Shown one piece after another: positions 33,101 through 43,866 of a stretch of 64,000 nucleotides of DNA. The translations under genes and the position numbers were made by a program. Numbering within the stretch: position 1 is the stretch's first letter; every line of letters begins with the position of its first letter. Below the pieces are notes generated by a model that saw nothing but the letters and a program-made list of their open reading frames with translations, was not told where the DNA came from and searched no databases. Source of the DNA: Lachnospiraceae bacterium (GTDB lineage Bacteria; Bacillota; Clostridia; Lachnospirales; Lachnospiraceae); contig JAGBMJ010000112.1 in assembly GCA_017634975.1 (NCBI GenBank), positions 1 to 64,000 of the forward strand, written 5' to 3'.

Positions 33101-33986
33101 CCGTATGAACATCGGACAGGTCCTGGAGATCCACCTGTCTCTGGCTGCAAAGGCACTGGGCTTCAATATTGAGACTCCGGTCTTTGACGGCGCAAACGAA
33201 GAAGATATCATGGATACTCTGGATCTGGCTAATGACTATGTCAATCTGGAGTGGGATGAATTCTCCAAGAAGCATAAGGATGAACTGCTTCCGGAGGTAT
33301 ATCAGTATCTGGATGAGAATAAGGCACACAGAGCGTTGTGGAAGGGCGTGCCCCTGTCCCGTGACGGTAAGGTAAGACTGCGTGACGGTCGTACCGGCGA
33401 GTACTTTGATTCACCGGTTACCATCGGACACATGCACTACCTGAAGCTGCATCACCTGGTAGACGATAAGATCCACGCACGTTCGACCGGCCCGTACTCC
33501 CTGGTAACACAGCAGCCGCTGGGTGGTAAAGCACAGTTCGGCGGTCAGCGTTTCGGTGAGATGGAAGTTTGGGCGCTGGAAGCTTACGGCGCATCTTACA
33601 CACTGCAGGAGATCCTGACCGTGAAGTCCGACGACGTGGTAGGTCGTGTGAAGACTTACGAAGCGATCGTTAAGGGCGAGAACATTCCTGAGCCGGGTAT
33701 TCCGGAGTCCTTCAAGGTGTTGCTGAAGGAACTGCAGTCTCTGGCACTGGATGTACGCGTGCTGGATGAGAACGGCAAGGAGATCGAGCTGAAGGAGAAC
33801 GTGGACTATAGCGACAGTGAGTTCAAGTTTGAACTGGGCGAGAGCAAGGGCGATTATTCCAAGGCAGACGGTTTCGGAACCGGACGTCTGACCGAAGAGG
33901 GGGATCTGGAAGCAGATGAGGACGAGTCGTTTGATGACGAATCCGTTGATGAGCTTGCGGACAGCCTTGTGGATGATGAAGATTGA
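30135..33986 (+). CDS. rpoB: DNA-directed RNA polymerase subunit beta
   Basis: The 1283-residue beta subunit, starting [20 protein letters not shown]. Landmarks include the rifampicin-pocket region [20 protein letters not shown] and [20 protein letters not shown], plus [20 protein letters not shown] and the C-terminal [20 protein letters not shown]. An acidic tail of about 60 residues follows. GGGAG lies 11 bases before the ATG at 30135; an in-frame ATG at 30117 is less likely. It forms an operon with rpoC. Long open frames on the opposite strand are shadows. Confidence 0.98.
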   Translation: MEKNRIRPVVKGNSMRMSYSRRKEVLDMPNLIEVQKDSYKWFLDEGLREAFDDISPITDYSGKLKMDFVSFKLDKSEIKHTINECKERDLTYEAPLKVKVRLHNQEKDEFHEHEIYMGNFPLMTENGTFVINGAERVIVSQLVRSPGVYYDIKKDEKTGNPNFFAQVIPNRGAWLEYETDDKEIFYVRVDRNRKVPITVFLRAIGLGTNEEIVNFFGDEPKITKSFEKDSSKSYEEGLKELYNKVRPGEPFTIESAEGYVTATFFDARRYDLAKVGRFKFNKKLSYMNRIVGRVLAEDVLNPFTGEAIATAGTKVDAELANTIQNSAVEYVMIQTEEKNVKVISNLMVDIEEWLDVDAKELGINEKVYWPVLKKLLREYGAKPDRIQAAIKENVLDLIPKHITKSDILASINYVVTLEYGIGSPDDIDHLGNRRIRAVGELLQNQYRIGLTRMERVVRERMTTHDAHASEDISPQSLINIKPVQAAVKEFFGSSQLSQFMDQNNPLGELTHKRRLSALGPGGLSRDRAGFEVRDVHYTHYGRMCPIETPEGPNIGLINSLASYARINEYGFIEAPYRKIDKTDPQNPVVTDEVVYMTADEEDNYHVAQANEKLDAQGHFVRNSVSGRYRTETQEYPKTMFDYMDVSPKMVFSVATALIPFLENDDANRALMGSNMQRQAVPLLFTEAPVVGTGMETKAAVDSGVCVVAKKAGTVEQVSTKMIRIKTDDGEKMDYPLQKFVRSNQSNCYNQRPIVFTGDHVEAGQVIADGPSTSQGELGLGKNPLIGFMTWEGYNYEDAVLLSERLVKEDVYTSVHIEEHEIEARDTKLGAEEITRDIPGVGEDALKDLDDRGIIRVGAEVRAGDILVGKVTPKGETDLTAEERLLRAIFGEKAREVRDTSLKVPHGEYGVVVDAKVFSRADGDTELSPGVNQKVRIYIAQKRKISVGDKMAGRHGNKGVVSRVLPVEDMPYLPNGRPLDIVLNPLGVPSRMNIGQVLEIHLSLAAKALGFNIETPVFDGANEEDIMDTLDLANDYVNLEWDEFSKKHKDELLPEVYQYLDENKAHRALWKGVPLSRDGKVRLRDGRTGEYFDSPVTIGHMHYLKLHHLVDDKIHARSTGPYSLVTQQPLGGKAQFGGQRFGEMEVWALEAYGASYTLQEILTVKSDDVVGRVKTYEAIVKGENIPEPGIPESFKVLLKELQSLALDVRVLDENGKEIELKENVDYSDSEFKFELGESKGDYSKADGFGTGRLTEEGDLEADEDESFDDESVDELADSLVDDED

Positions 33987-34001
33987 TAATATCTGGTAAT
34001 T

Positions 34002-34027
34002 GTCTGTGATCCATGGGGATCACAGAC
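34002..34027 (+). other. Hairpin between rpoB and rpoC
   Basis: GTCTGTGATCC and GGATCACAGAC form a perfect 11-bp stem with an ATGG loop, extended by GTAA/TTAC outside small internal bulges. There is no T-tract, so it is not a terminator. It could be an RNA processing or stability element. Confidence 0.7.
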
Positions 34028-34081
34028 GGTTACGAATCCTGAACCATACACTGTGTTTAATGGAAGGAGATCCAGAAAAAA

Positions 34082-37000
34082 ATGGCAGATTTAAAGAAAG
34101 TGGAAGAACAGCCGATCACATTTGATGCGATCCGCATCGGTCTGGCAAGCCCGGAGAAGATCCGTGAGTGGTCTACCAGAAACAACGATCCTTCGGTAGG
34201 CGTTGTACAGAAGCCGGAGACGATCAACTATCGTACGCTGAAGCCGGAAAAGGATGGACTTTTCTGCGAGCGTATCTTCGGCCCCAGCAAAGACTGGGAG
34301 TGCCATTGCGGTAAGTATCGTAAGATCCGTTATAAGGGTGTGATCTGCGATAAGTGCGGTGTAGAAGTGACCAAGTCGAATGTACGTCGTGAACGTATGG
34401 GACGTATCGAACTGGCTGCACCCGTATCTCATATCTGGTATTTCAAGGGAATTCCCAGCCGTATCGGTGTGCTTTTGAACCTGACACCGAAGGATCTGGA
34501 GAGCGTGCTGTATTTTGCTGCTTATATCGTAGTAGATCCGGCAGATACCGATCTGGAGATGAAGCAGGTACTGCGTGAGAACGAATACAAGCAGGTAAGA
34601 GAAAAATATGATGCCCTGCAGGAGCAGTATCCGGATAAGAATTATAACTTTAAGGCAGAGATGGGAGCGGAAGCGATCCAGAAGCTGCTGAAGGAGATCG
34701 ATCTGGATCAGGAGATGGTCACCCTGAAAGAAGAACTCGCAAACGAGTCCGGTAAGGGCAAGGGGACCAAACTGATCAAGAGACTCGAAGTTGTAGAAGC
34801 TCTGCGTGAATCCGGAAACCGTCCGGAGTGGATGATCATGGATACGATCCCGGTGATCCCGCCTGATCTGCGTCCTATGGTACAGCTGGACGGCGGACGT
34901 TTTGCAACTTCCGACTTAAACGATCTGTATCGTCGTATCATCAACCGTAACAACCGTCTGCAGAAGCTGCTGGAGCTGGGCGCACCGGATATCATCGTGC
35001 GCAACGAGAAGCGTATGCTGCAGGAAGCAGTCGATGCTCTGATCGATAACGGTCGCCGCGGACGTGCGGTAACCGGCCCGGGCAACCGGCCTCTGAAGAG
35101 CTTGTCCGATATGCTGAAAGGTAAGGGCGGTCGTTTCCGTCAGAACCTGCTGGGTAAGCGTGTTGACTACTCCGGCCGTTCCGTTATCGTCGTTGGTCCG
35201 GAACTGAAGATCTATCAGTGCGGTCTGCCGAAGGAAATGGCGATCGAGCTGTTTAAGCCTTTCGTTATGAAAGAGCTGGTAAGCAAGGGAATGTGCCAGA
35301 ACATCAAGGCTGCCAAGAAGATGGTAGAGAAGCAGGAAGATGCAGTCTGGGACGTTTTGGAAGAGGTGATCACGGAGCATCCGGTAATGCTGAACCGTGC
35401 ACCGACACTGCACAGACTTGGTATTCAGGCATTTGAGCCGATCCTGGTAGAAGGTAAGGCGATCAAGCTGCACCCGCTCGTATGTACCGCATTTAACGCG
35501 GACTTCGATGGTGACCAGATGGCAGTACATCTGCCGCTTTCTGTGGAAGCACAGGCAGAATGCCGTTTCCTGCTGCTTTCGCCGAACAACCTGCTGAAGC
35601 CGTCTGACGGTGCGCCGGTGGCCGTTCCTTCACAGGATATGGTACTTGGTATTTACTATCTGACACAGGAGCGCCCGGGTTCCCTTGGGGAAGGTCATTA
35701 CTTCAAGAGCCTGAATGAGGCAATCCTGGCATACGAGAACGGTTATCTGGATCTGCACGGACGTATCAAGGTTCGTATGGAGCGTACCAATGCGGAAGGC
35801 AAGCTGGTGAAGGGGATCGTGGAATCGACCCTGGGGCGTTTCCTGTTCAACGAGATCCTGCCGCAGGATCTGGGCTTTGTAAAGCGTGAAAAAGAAGAAG
35901 ATATCCTGCTTCCGGAAGTCGATTTCCTGGTAGGCAAGAAGCAGCTGAAGAAGATCCTGGAGAAGGTCATCAATACACACGGTGCTACACAGACCGCGGA
36001 AGTACTCGACCTTGTAAAGGCAATCGGTTATAAGTATTCTACCAGAGCAGCCATGACCGTTTCCATTTCGGACATGACCGTGCCGAAGAAGAAGAAGGAA
36101 ATGATTGAGGAGGCACAGGCAAAGGTAGATAAGATCAACATGCTGTATATGCGTGGTGCCTGCACCGATGAAGAGCGTTACAGCAACATTATCGATCTGT
36201 GGAAGAAGACCGATGATAACCTGACCAAGGAATTGATGGATGGTCTGGATGCATACAACAACATCAAGATGATGGCAGATTCCGGTGCCCGTGGTTCCAA
36301 GGAACAGATCAAGCAGCTGGTAGGTATGCGAGGACTGATGGCAGATACACAGGGTAACACCATCGAGTTGCCGGTTAAGTCCAATTTCCGTGAAGGTCTG
36401 GATGTATTGGAGTACTTCATCTCTGCACATGGTGCGCGCAAGGGTCTGTCCGATACTGCACTCCGTACTGCTGACTCCGGTTACCTGACCCGCCGAATGG
36501 TAGATATCTGCCAGGGTCTGATCATCCGTGAGAATGACTGTTCCGAAGGCAGAGACGAGATCCCGGGCAGAGTGGTATCCGCACTGCTCAAGGACAACAG
36601 CGAAAAGATCGATATGTCCGCAGATAACGGTGAGAAGAAGTTCATCGGCCGTTATGTAAAGGAAACGCTGAAAGATGAAAAGGGTAAGGTGATCCTGGAA
36701 GCAAACGAGATCATCACACCGAAGAAGGCAGACGAGATCATCGCTGCCGGCCTTGACAACTTCAAGGTATACGACGTAGTAGAAAATCTGGAAAACCGTG
36801 TACGCGGCAGATTTGCAGCAGAGACGGTAACCGATGCCGACGGCAATGTGATTGTAAAAGCAAATCATATGATCACGCCGAAGCGTGCAGCAGCGATCCA
36901 GCAGGCAGGTATCGCATCCGTCAAGATCCGTACCTCCCTGGCCTGCAAGTCTCACGTGGGTATCTGTGCGAAGTGCTACGGCGCAAACATGGCAACCGGT

Positions 37001-37978
37001 GAGCCGGTACAGGTAGGTGAAGCAGTCGGTATCATTGCAGCACAGTCGATCGGTGAGCCGGGTACACAGCTGACGATGCGTACATTCCATACCGGTGGTG
37101 TTGCAGGTAATGATATTACCCAGGGTCTTCCCCGTGTGGAGGAGCTTTTCGAAGCAAGAAAGCCGAAGGGTCTTGCGATCATCACTTCCGTCGGCGGTAC
37201 CGTTTCGATCGAGGAAAGCAGCAACAGCAGCCGTAAGGTGATCATCACCGGCGCGGACGAGACCAAAGAGTATGCGATCCCGTATAAGGCAACGCTGAAG
37301 GTAAAAGAAGGTGAAGTGGTAGAAGCCGGTCACGCATTGACCGACGGTTCCATCGATCCGCACGAACTGCTGATGATCAAGGATATGCAGTCCGTGGAAA
37401 CCTATCTGGTGAAGGAAGTACAGAAGGTGTACGGAAGCCAGGGCGTAGATCTGGCCGACAAGCACATCGAAGTGATCATCCGCCAGATGATGAAGAAGCA
37501 GCACGTTGAGGATCCGGGAGATACCGAACTGTTGCCTGGCGCATTGGTAGACCGTCTTGAGGTAGAAGAACGCAACGCTCAGCTCGTAGCAGAAGGCAAG
37601 CGTCCGATCGTGGTAAGCGATATTATCCAGGGTATTACGAAGGCAGCACTCGGAACCGATTCCTTCCTTGCGGCAGCTTCTTTCCAGGAGACTGCAAAGG
37701 TACTGACCGAAGCAGCGATCAAGGGTAAGGTAGATCCGCTGGTAGGTCTGAAGGAGAACGTTATCATTGGTAAGCTGATCCCGGCAGGAACCGGTATCCG
37801 CAGATATCGTGAAGTAAAGGTAGCCGTGGATGATGCGGGGATCGACGACGAGATCGATTTCAGCGATGACGAAGATGACGAGATCCTGGAGCTTTCCGTA
37901 GATGAAGATATCGACGAGAGCGAAGAGGAGAGTGAAGATCTGGTCAGCGTTGAGGACGGAGATTCCGACGAGAACTAA
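34082..37978 (+). CDS. rpoC: DNA-directed RNA polymerase subunit beta'
   Basis: The 1298-residue beta' subunit. The N-terminal zinc site is visible ([13 protein letters not shown], then ICDKCGVEV). The catalytic magnesium loop is [20 protein letters not shown], the bridge-helix region is [24 protein letters not shown], and the second zinc-type cluster (CSEGRD, then [13 protein letters not shown]) is intact. The C-terminal 50 residues are strongly acidic, as also seen in rpoB here. GGAGATCC serves as the ribosome binding site. The operon ends with the hairpin at 38017. Confidence 0.98.
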   Translation: MADLKKVEEQPITFDAIRIGLASPEKIREWSTRNNDPSVGVVQKPETINYRTLKPEKDGLFCERIFGPSKDWECHCGKYRKIRYKGVICDKCGVEVTKSNVRRERMGRIELAAPVSHIWYFKGIPSRIGVLLNLTPKDLESVLYFAAYIVVDPADTDLEMKQVLRENEYKQVREKYDALQEQYPDKNYNFKAEMGAEAIQKLLKEIDLDQEMVTLKEELANESGKGKGTKLIKRLEVVEALRESGNRPEWMIMDTIPVIPPDLRPMVQLDGGRFATSDLNDLYRRIINRNNRLQKLLELGAPDIIVRNEKRMLQEAVDALIDNGRRGRAVTGPGNRPLKSLSDMLKGKGGRFRQNLLGKRVDYSGRSVIVVGPELKIYQCGLPKEMAIELFKPFVMKELVSKGMCQNIKAAKKMVEKQEDAVWDVLEEVITEHPVMLNRAPTLHRLGIQAFEPILVEGKAIKLHPLVCTAFNADFDGDQMAVHLPLSVEAQAECRFLLLSPNNLLKPSDGAPVAVPSQDMVLGIYYLTQERPGSLGEGHYFKSLNEAILAYENGYLDLHGRIKVRMERTNAEGKLVKGIVESTLGRFLFNEILPQDLGFVKREKEEDILLPEVDFLVGKKQLKKILEKVINTHGATQTAEVLDLVKAIGYKYSTRAAMTVSISDMTVPKKKKEMIEEAQAKVDKINMLYMRGACTDEERYSNIIDLWKKTDDNLTKELMDGLDAYNNIKMMADSGARGSKEQIKQLVGMRGLMADTQGNTIELPVKSNFREGLDVLEYFISAHGARKGLSDTALRTADSGYLTRRMVDICQGLIIRENDCSEGRDEIPGRVVSALLKDNSEKIDMSADNGEKKFIGRYVKETLKDEKGKVILEANEIITPKKADEIIAAGLDNFKVYDVVENLENRVRGRFAAETVTDADGNVIVKANHMITPKRAAAIQQAGIASVKIRTSLACKSHVGICAKCYGANMATGEPVQVGEAVGIIAAQSIGEPGTQLTMRTFHTGGVAGNDITQGLPRVEELFEARKPKGLAIITSVGGTVSIEESSNSSRKVIITGADETKEYAIPYKATLKVKEGEVVEAGHALTDGSIDPHELLMIKDMQSVETYLVKEVQKVYGSQGVDLADKHIEVIIRQMMKKQHVEDPGDTELLPGALVDRLEVEERNAQLVAEGKRPIVVSDIIQGITKAALGTDSFLAAASFQETAKVLTEAAIKGKVDPLVGLKENVIIGKLIPAGTGIRRYREVKVAVDDAGIDDEIDFSDDEDDEILELSVDEDIDESEEESEDLVSVEDGDSDEN

Positions 37979-37987
37979 AAATATTTC

Positions 37988-38016
37988 TTGACAAAGGAAT
38001 ATATAAGAAGTACAAT
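37988..38016 (+). promoter_or_regulatory. Promoter of the str operon (rpsL)
   Basis: TTGACA (37988-37993), a 17-base spacer and TACAAT (38011-38016), beginning 10 bases after the rpoC stop. Confidence 0.8.
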
Positions 38017-38049
38017 AATCAAGCGTGTGATTTGCACGCTTGATTTTTT
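38017..38049 (+). terminator. Terminator/attenuator at the rpsL promoter
   Basis: AATCAAGCGTG pairs perfectly with CACGCTTGATT and is followed by T residues to 38049. It directly abuts the -10 box, so the full hairpin serves transcripts coming from rpoC. A transcript started at the rpsL promoter would keep only about the inner 5 bp. Confidence 0.8.
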
Positions 38050-38100
38050 GTTGCGTTAAAATCACATAGTTTATGTGAAATCAGACAGGAGGTGAACAGA

Positions 38101-38520
38101 ATGCCAACATTTAACCAGTTAGTAAGAAAGGGACGTGAGACTTCCGTTAAGAAGTCTACAGCTCCGGCTCTGCTGAAAGGCTACAACTCACTGCACAAGA
38201 AGGCGATCGATACGAATTCTCCGCAGAAGCGTGGCGTATGTACAGCAGTAAAGACCGCTACCCCGAAGAAGCCGAACTCTGCACTTCGTAAGATCGCCAG
38301 AGTACGTCTTTCCAACGGAATCGAGGTAACGAGCTACATTCCGGGCGAAGGTCACAATCTGCAGGAGCATAGCGTGGTTTTGGTTCGTGGCGGCCGTGTT
38401 AAGGATCTGCCGGGTACCAGATATCATGTGATCCGTGGTACGCTTGATACCGCAGGTGTTGCCAACAGAAAGCAGGCGCGTTCCAAGTATGGTGCAAAGC
38501 GTCCTAAGGACAAGAAGTAA
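38101..38520 (+). CDS. rpsL: 30S ribosomal protein S12
   Basis: A 139-residue S12 with the decoding-site motifs [15 protein letters not shown] and [20 protein letters not shown], where streptomycin-resistance mutations normally occur (the wild-type lysines are present). The ATG at 38101 has AGGAGGTG upstream; the ORF extends to 38092 without need. The 153 bases before rpsG have no gene and may carry S7-dependent control, as known in E. coli, but no fold was recognised. Confidence 0.98.
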   Translation: MPTFNQLVRKGRETSVKKSTAPALLKGYNSLHKKAIDTNSPQKRGVCTAVKTATPKKPNSALRKIARVRLSNGIEVTSYIPGEGHNLQEHSVVLVRGGRVKDLPGTRYHVIRGTLDTAGVANRKQARSKYGAKRPKDKK

Positions 38521-38673
38521 GGCAACAAGCCTAGGGTATCACAGGACTAATAAGTGTTGGAATTCTGATTCATTCTTTCGTAATACAGGATCCGGCGCGA
38601 ACACATTAGTTTATGCGTGTGAGTACCTATGATTTAATCAAGCAATTCATTAATGATTAAGGAGGGAAGAACC

Positions 38674-39144
38674 GTGCCACGTAAAGGACACATTCAAAAA
38701 CGAGATGTTTTGGCAGATCCTTTATACAATGACAAGGTGGTCACCAAGCTGATCAACAATATCATGTTGGACGGCAAGAAGGGTGTAGCACAGCGCATTG
38801 TATATCATGCGTTTGCCAAGGTAGAAGAGAAGAGCGGCAAGCCGGCACTGGAAGTGTTCGGTGAGGCGATGAACAACATCATGCCGCAGCTGGAAGTCAA
38901 GGCAAGACGTGTCGGCGGCGCAACCTATCAGGTGCCGATCGAAGTACGTCCGGAAAGACGCCAGGCGTTAGCGCTCAGATGGCTGACCATGTTCTCCAGA
39001 AAGCGTTCTGAGAAGACCATGGAAGACAAGCTGGCTAACGAGATTTTAGATGCAGCAAACGGTACCGGTGCAGCTGTTAAGCGTAAAGATGAAATGCACC
39101 GTATGGCAGAGGCTAACAAGGCGTTTGCTCACTACAGATTTTAA
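38674..39144 (+). CDS. rpsG: 30S ribosomal protein S7
   Basis: A 156-residue S7 beginning (GTG) [20 protein letters not shown], with the conserved [20 protein letters not shown] and [20 protein letters not shown]. It initiates assembly of the 30S head. AAGGAGGG sits 7 bases before the GTG at 38674; the upstream in-frame ATG at 38653 overlaps this site and is rejected. fusA follows after 18 bases. Confidence 0.98.
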   Translation: MPRKGHIQKRDVLADPLYNDKVVTKLINNIMLDGKKGVAQRIVYHAFAKVEEKSGKPALEVFGEAMNNIMPQLEVKARRVGGATYQVPIEVRPERRQALALRWLTMFSRKRSEKTMEDKLANEILDAANGTGAAVKRKDEMHRMAEANKAFAHYRF

Positions 39145-39162
39145 GGGAAGGAGGAACCAAAG

Positions 39163-41280
39163 GTGGCTGAAAGAGAATACCCCTTGGAGCGTACCAGAAA
39201 TATCGGTATTATGGCTCACATCGACGCTGGTAAGACTACGCTGACAGAGCGTATCCTGTACTACACCGGCGTTAACTACAAGATCGGTGATACGCACGAA
39301 GGTACTGCAACCATGGACTGGATGGAGCAGGAAGCAGAGCGTGGTATTACGATCACATCAGCCGCTACCACCTGCCACTGGACACTGCAGGAGAACTGCA
39401 AGCCCAAGGCCGGCGCACTGGAGCATCGTATCAACATCATTGATACTCCGGGACACGTTGACTTTACGGTAGAGGTGGAGCGTTCACTCCGTGTATTGGA
39501 CGGCGCAGTAGGTGTTTTCTGTGCAAAGGGTGGTGTTGAACCCCAGTCGGAAAATGTATGGCGTCAGGCAGATACATACAATGTACCGCGTATGGCATTC
39601 ATCAACAAGATGGATATCATGGGTGCAAACTTCTACGGCGCGGTAGATCAGATCCGTAACCGTCTGGGTAAGAATGCGATCATTGTGAACCTGCCCATCG
39701 GTAAGGAAGATCTGTTCAAGGGTATCATCGATCTGTTCGAGATGAAAGCTTACATCTATAACGATGATAAGGGCGAGAACATTTCCATCGTTGATATCCC
39801 GGATGATATGAAGGACGATGCAGAACTGTATCATGCAGAACTGATCGAGAAGGTTTGCGAGCTGGATGATGATCTGATGGAGAAATTCCTGGAAGATGAG
39901 ACTCCTTCCGTAGACGAGATGAAGGCAGCACTGCGTAAGGCTACTTGCGAATGCCGTGCCGTACCGGTTTGCTGTGGTTCCGCATACAGAAACAAGGGCG
40001 TTCAGAAGCTTTTGGATGCAGTAATTGAGTATATGCCTGCTCCTACCGACATCCCTGCAATCAAGGGTGTTGACCTGGAAGGCAACGAAGTAGAGAGACA
40101 TTCTTCCGATGAAGAGCCGTTCTCCGCACTGGCATTCAAGATCATGACCGACCCGTTCGTAGGTAAGCTTTCCTTCGTTCGTGTTTACTCCGGTACTCTG
40201 AACTCCGGTTCTTATGTACTGAATGCTACCAAGGACAAGAAGGAACGTGTAGGACGTCTGCTGCAGATGCACGCGAACAAGCGTACTGAACTGGATAAGG
40301 TATATTCCGGTGATATCGCAGCGGCAGTTGGATTTAAGTTTACGACAACAGGTGATACCATCTGCGACGAGCAGCATCCGGTAATCCTGGAGTCTATGGA
40401 ATTCCCTGAGCCGGTTATCGAGCTGGCAATCGAGCCGAAGACCAAGGCTGGTCAGGGCAAGATGGGTGAAGCACTTGCGAAGCTGGCTGAAGAAGACCCG
40501 ACCTTCCGTGCTCACACCAATACCGAAACAGGACAGACCATCATCGCAGGTATGGGTGAGCTCCACCTGGAGATCATCGTTGACCGTCTGCTTCGTGAAT
40601 TCAAGGTAGAGGCAAATGTAGGTGCACCTCAGGTTGCTTACAAGGAAGCATTTACCAAGGCTGTAGATGTAGATTCCAAGTATGCAAAGCAGTCCGGTGG
40701 TCGTGGTCAGTATGGTCACTGTAAGGTTAGATTCGAGCCGATGGATCCGAACGGTGAAGAGACCTTCAAGTTTGAGTCCACTGTAGTCGGTGGTGCTATT
40801 CCGAAGGAATATATCCCGGCTGTAGGCGAAGGTATCGAAGAGGCTGCAAAGGCCGGTATCCTTGGCGGATTCCCTGTACTGGGTGTGCATGCGAATGTTT
40901 ATGACGGTTCCTACCACGAGGTAGACTCCTCCGAAATGGCATTCCACATTGCAGGTTCTATGGCTTTCAAAGAGGCTATGCAGAAAGGTAACCCTGTACT
41001 GCTTGAGCCGATCATGAAGGTTGAAGTAACCATGCCGGAAGAGTACATGGGTGATGTTATCGGTGATATCAACTCCCGTCGTGGACGTATCGAAGGTATG
41101 GATGATCTGGGCGGCGGCAAGATCGTACGTGGTTACGTACCTCTGGCTGAAATGTTCGGTTACTCCACCGACCTGCGTTCTAAGACACAGGGGCGTGGTA
41201 ACTACTCTATGTTCTTTGAAAAATATGAGCAGGTGCCGAAGAACATCCAGGAAAAAGTACTGGCTGCAAAGGGCAACTAA
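39163..41280 (+). CDS. fusA: Elongation factor G
   Basis: The 705-residue translocase EF-G, starting at a GTG after AAGGAGGAA. G-domain motifs are [19 protein letters not shown] (P-loop), [28 protein letters not shown] and FINKMD. Domain IV contains [16 protein letters not shown], and the C-terminal domain has [16 protein letters not shown]. It catalyses ribosomal translocation using GTP. The gene is in the usual str-operon position. Confidence 0.98.
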   Translation: MAEREYPLERTRNIGIMAHIDAGKTTLTERILYYTGVNYKIGDTHEGTATMDWMEQEAERGITITSAATTCHWTLQENCKPKAGALEHRINIIDTPGHVDFTVEVERSLRVLDGAVGVFCAKGGVEPQSENVWRQADTYNVPRMAFINKMDIMGANFYGAVDQIRNRLGKNAIIVNLPIGKEDLFKGIIDLFEMKAYIYNDDKGENISIVDIPDDMKDDAELYHAELIEKVCELDDDLMEKFLEDETPSVDEMKAALRKATCECRAVPVCCGSAYRNKGVQKLLDAVIEYMPAPTDIPAIKGVDLEGNEVERHSSDEEPFSALAFKIMTDPFVGKLSFVRVYSGTLNSGSYVLNATKDKKERVGRLLQMHANKRTELDKVYSGDIAAAVGFKFTTTGDTICDEQHPVILESMEFPEPVIELAIEPKTKAGQGKMGEALAKLAEEDPTFRAHTNTETGQTIIAGMGELHLEIIVDRLLREFKVEANVGAPQVAYKEAFTKAVDVDSKYAKQSGGRGQYGHCKVRFEPMDPNGEETFKFESTVVGGAIPKEYIPAVGEGIEEAAKAGILGGFPVLGVHANVYDGSYHEVDSSEMAFHIAGSMAFKEAMQKGNPVLLEPIMKVEVTMPEEYMGDVIGDINSRRGRIEGMDDLGGGKIVRGYVPLAEMFGYSTDLRSKTQGRGNYSMFFEKYEQVPKNIQEKVLAAKGN

Positions 41281-41305
41281 TTTGCCAAATCTGAAAAGAT
41301 AATAC

Positions 41306-41334
41306 TTGAAAAAGCTGGGGAATTTTAATATAAT
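41306..41334 (+). promoter_or_regulatory. Promoter of tuf
   Basis: TTGAAA (41306-41311), a 17-base spacer and a consensus TATAAT (41329-41334), in the 108-base gap after fusA, so tuf can be transcribed independently. Confidence 0.85.
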
Positions 41335-41388
41335 ATTCCCTAGCGACTTTAAAAAACCATTTAACTCATCAAGGAGGAAAGAAACAAA

Positions 41389-42576
41389 ATGGCTAAAGAG
41401 AAATTTAACAGATCGAAACCGCATTGTAACATCGGTACCATCGGTCACGTAGACCATGGTAAGACTACACTGACCGCAGCTATCACCAAGGTTCTGTCCG
41501 AGCGTGTTGCTGGTAACACAGCTACCGATTTCGAGAACATCGATAAGGCTCCGGAAGAGAGAGAAAGAGGTATTACGATCTCTACCGCACACGTTGAGTA
41601 CGAGACCGAGAAGAGACACTACGCACACGTTGACTGCCCGGGACATGCTGACTACGTTAAGAACATGATCACCGGTGCTGCACAGATGGACGGCGCTATC
41701 CTGGTTGTTGCTGCAACCGATGGTGTTATGGCTCAGACCAAGGAGCACATCCTTCTGTCCCGTCAGGTAGGTGTACCTTACATCGTAGTATTCCTGAACA
41801 AGTGCGATATGGTTGACGATCCGGAGTTGATCGAACTGGTTGAGATGGAAGTAACGGATCAGCTGGCCGAGTACGACTTCAATGATTGCCCGATCGTTAA
41901 GGGTTCCGCTCTGAAGGCTCTGGAAGATCCTAAGGGCGAGTGGGGCGACAAGATCATGGAGCTGATGGATACCGTAGATTCCTACATCCCGGATCCGCAG
42001 CGTGATACTGACAAGCCGTTCCTTATGCCGGTTGAGGACGTATTCACCATCTCCGGTCGTGGTACTGTTGCTACCGGCCGTGTAGAGCGTGGTACACTGC
42101 ATCTGAACGAGGAAGTTGAGATCGTTGGTGTTCGTGAAGAGTCCAGAAAGACCGTTGTAACCGGTATCGAAATGTTCCACAAACTGCTGGATGAGGCACA
42201 GGCTGGTGATAACATCGGTGCTCTGCTTCGTGGTGTTAACAGAACCGACATCGAGCGTGGACAGGTTCTTGCTAAGCCGGGCAGCGTTACCTGCCACAAG
42301 AAATTTACGGCTCAGGTATACGTACTGACCAAGGACGAAGGTGGACGTCATACTCCGTTCTTCAATAACTATCGTCCGCAGTTCTACTTCCGTACAACGG
42401 ATATCACCGGTGTTTGCAACCTGCCGGAAGGCACTGAGATGTGCATGCCTGGTGATAACGTAGAGATGACCATCGAGCTGATCCACCCGATCGCTATGGA
42501 GCAGGGTCTTACTTTCGCTATCCGTGAAGGTGGACGTACCGTAGGTTCCGGCCGTGTGGCTTCCATCATCGAGTAA
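41389..42576 (+). CDS. tuf: Elongation factor Tu
   Basis: The 395-residue EF-Tu that delivers aminoacyl-tRNA to the ribosome. It shows [15 protein letters not shown] (P-loop), [43 protein letters not shown] and the C-terminal [20 protein letters not shown] precedes the ATG. It has its own promoter and terminator. Codon bias is strong, as for highly expressed genes. Confidence 0.98.
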   Translation: MAKEKFNRSKPHCNIGTIGHVDHGKTTLTAAITKVLSERVAGNTATDFENIDKAPEERERGITISTAHVEYETEKRHYAHVDCPGHADYVKNMITGAAQMDGAILVVAATDGVMAQTKEHILLSRQVGVPYIVVFLNKCDMVDDPELIELVEMEVTDQLAEYDFNDCPIVKGSALKALEDPKGEWGDKIMELMDTVDSYIPDPQRDTDKPFLMPVEDVFTISGRGTVATGRVERGTLHLNEEVEIVGVREESRKTVVTGIEMFHKLLDEAQAGDNIGALLRGVNRTDIERGQVLAKPGSVTCHKKFTAQVYVLTKDEGGRHTPFFNNYRPQFYFRTTDITGVCNLPEGTEMCMPGDNVEMTIELIHPIAMEQGLTFAIREGGRTVGSGRVASIIE

Positions 42577-42607
42577 TCTCGAGCGAACAGCCCAACCCAA
42601 TTAAAAA

Positions 42608-42640
42608 TCAAGGCCTTCCGAGCAATCGGGAGGCCTTTTT
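42608..42640 (+). terminator. Terminator of tuf
   Basis: AAGGCCTTCCG pairs with CGGGAGGCCTT (one G-T pair) and is followed by a T-run ending at 42640. Confidence 0.9.
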
Positions 42641-42712
42641 GAATTTATATTTGCGAGAAATGTTAACATAAGTTATACTATATCAGTAGAAAAATAAGGG
42701 GTATATTTCCGG

Positions 42713-43696
42713 ATGAAGATTAGAAGATATAGAAGACTTATAGTGATGGTATTGATGACAGTGTTCCTTTGTACCGCCTGCGGGGATAACAAGATCGTAC
42801 TGACGACCGGGTTTGCTGCGGATGAGATCTTCCGGATCGAGGGGAAGAGTTGCAGTAAGGCGGAGGTACTGGTGTATCTGACGACGCTGCATAATCAGTA
42901 TGAGGGTGCTTTTGGAGACGGAATATGGGCTGTTCAGGTGGAAGGTATGCCTCTGGGAGATACGATCAAGCAGACGGTGCTGGCGCGTCTGGCCAAGCTC
43001 AAGATCATGAACCTGATGGCGGTGCAGTATCAGCTGCAATTGACCAAAGAAGAGCAGGAAGCAGTAAAGAAGGCGGCATCGGAGTTTTACGGTAACCTCA
43101 GCAAGGATGAGATAGCAGCGATGGATGGCGTGAAGAAGGTTACTATAGAAGAGATGTATGAGGAATATGCGATCGCGGAAAAACTCTATGAGTATCTTGT
43201 TAAAGATGTAAATCCGGAGATCAGTGACGATGAGGCGCGCATTATCACGGTGCATCAGATCAGGATGAAGAATGAGGCACAGCTGGCCGATATCAAAAAG
43301 CAGATTGATGACGGAGAGGACTTTGATACCCTGGCTTATTCGGATAACGAGGCTGAAGAGGTGTCGCTGTCATTTGCTAAGGGTGAGATGCCGCAGGAGA
43401 TTGAAGATGCCTGCTTTGCTTTGGGGGAAGGTGAGGTCAGTGAGATTCTGCAGACTGAGGACGGTTATGTACTGTACCAGTGCGTAAATACCTATGACCG
43501 TGATCAGACGGAAGCGCATAAGGTACAGATCCTGCAGCAGCGCCGTAAAGAGACTTTCCAGAAGCTTTACGATGCATTTGCAGAAGGGAAAGACATTTAT
43601 CTGAACGAGGAACTCTGGGCACAGGTTGCGATGCCGGAACAGAAGACCACAACTTCGGATTTCTTTGATATCTATGAAAAATACATGGCAGAATAA
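42713..43696 (+). CDS. PrsA/SurA-like peptidyl-prolyl isomerase lipoprotein
   Basis: A 327-residue lipoprotein with the lipobox LCTAC after a short hydrophobic signal. The middle is a SurA_N-like helical region, followed by a parvulin-like PpiC domain at about residues 175-265: IITVHQIRMKNEAQLADIKK, DGEDFDTLAYSDN, LSFAKGEMPQEIEDACFALG and VSEILQTEDGYVLYQCV. Such proteins assist folding of secreted proteins outside the membrane. The parvulin core looks reduced, so isomerase activity is unsure. It stands alone between tuf and htpG, with the CIRCE palindrome and T-run downstream doubling as its terminator. Confidence 0.75.
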   Translation: MKIRRYRRLIVMVLMTVFLCTACGDNKIVLTTGFAADEIFRIEGKSCSKAEVLVYLTTLHNQYEGAFGDGIWAVQVEGMPLGDTIKQTVLARLAKLKIMNLMAVQYQLQLTKEEQEAVKKAASEFYGNLSKDEIAAMDGVKKVTIEEMYEEYAIAEKLYEYLVKDVNPEISDDEARIITVHQIRMKNEAQLADIKKQIDDGEDFDTLAYSDNEAEEVSLSFAKGEMPQEIEDACFALGEGEVSEILQTEDGYVLYQCVNTYDRDQTEAHKVQILQQRRKETFQKLYDAFAEGKDIYLNEELWAQVAMPEQKTTTSDFFDIYEKYMAE

Positions 43697-43725
43697 ATGA
43701 CTAGGAAAACAAAATATATGATCTG

Positions 43726-43752
43726 TTAGCACTCGATAAAATCGAGTGCTAA
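43726..43752 (+). promoter_or_regulatory. CIRCE operator (HrcA-binding site)
   Basis: A perfect TTAGCACTC-N9-GAGTGCTAA. It is immediately upstream of the -35 box of htpG and is followed by six T, so it can also end transcription of the preceding gene. HrcA repression released by heat is the known role of this element. Confidence 0.95.
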
Positions 43753-43759
43753 TTTTTTC

Positions 43760-43788
43760 TTGACTTTTACATAACACGGAATTATACT
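43760..43788 (+). promoter_or_regulatory. Promoter of htpG
   Basis: TTGACT (43760-43765), a 17-base spacer and TATACT (43783-43788), starting 7 bases after the CIRCE element. Confidence 0.85.
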
Positions 43789-43866
43789 ACATATTGTATG
43801 GAAAAGCATAAACTTCCGCCTGTTCCCGGCGGGAGAATAAGATAACAGAAAGGATGTGCATGATTT

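Noticed and set aside
35630..38065. An 811-codon minus-strand frame, with another of 547 codons at 30108-31751
   Set aside because: They are antisense shadows of rpoC and rpoB; composition is Cys/His/Leu-rich and unlike a real protein.
39484..42600. A 1038-codon open frame on the minus strand
   Set aside because: It is antisense to fusA and tuf. Strong codon bias in those genes keeps the opposite frame open. It has no ribosome binding site or recognisable domains.
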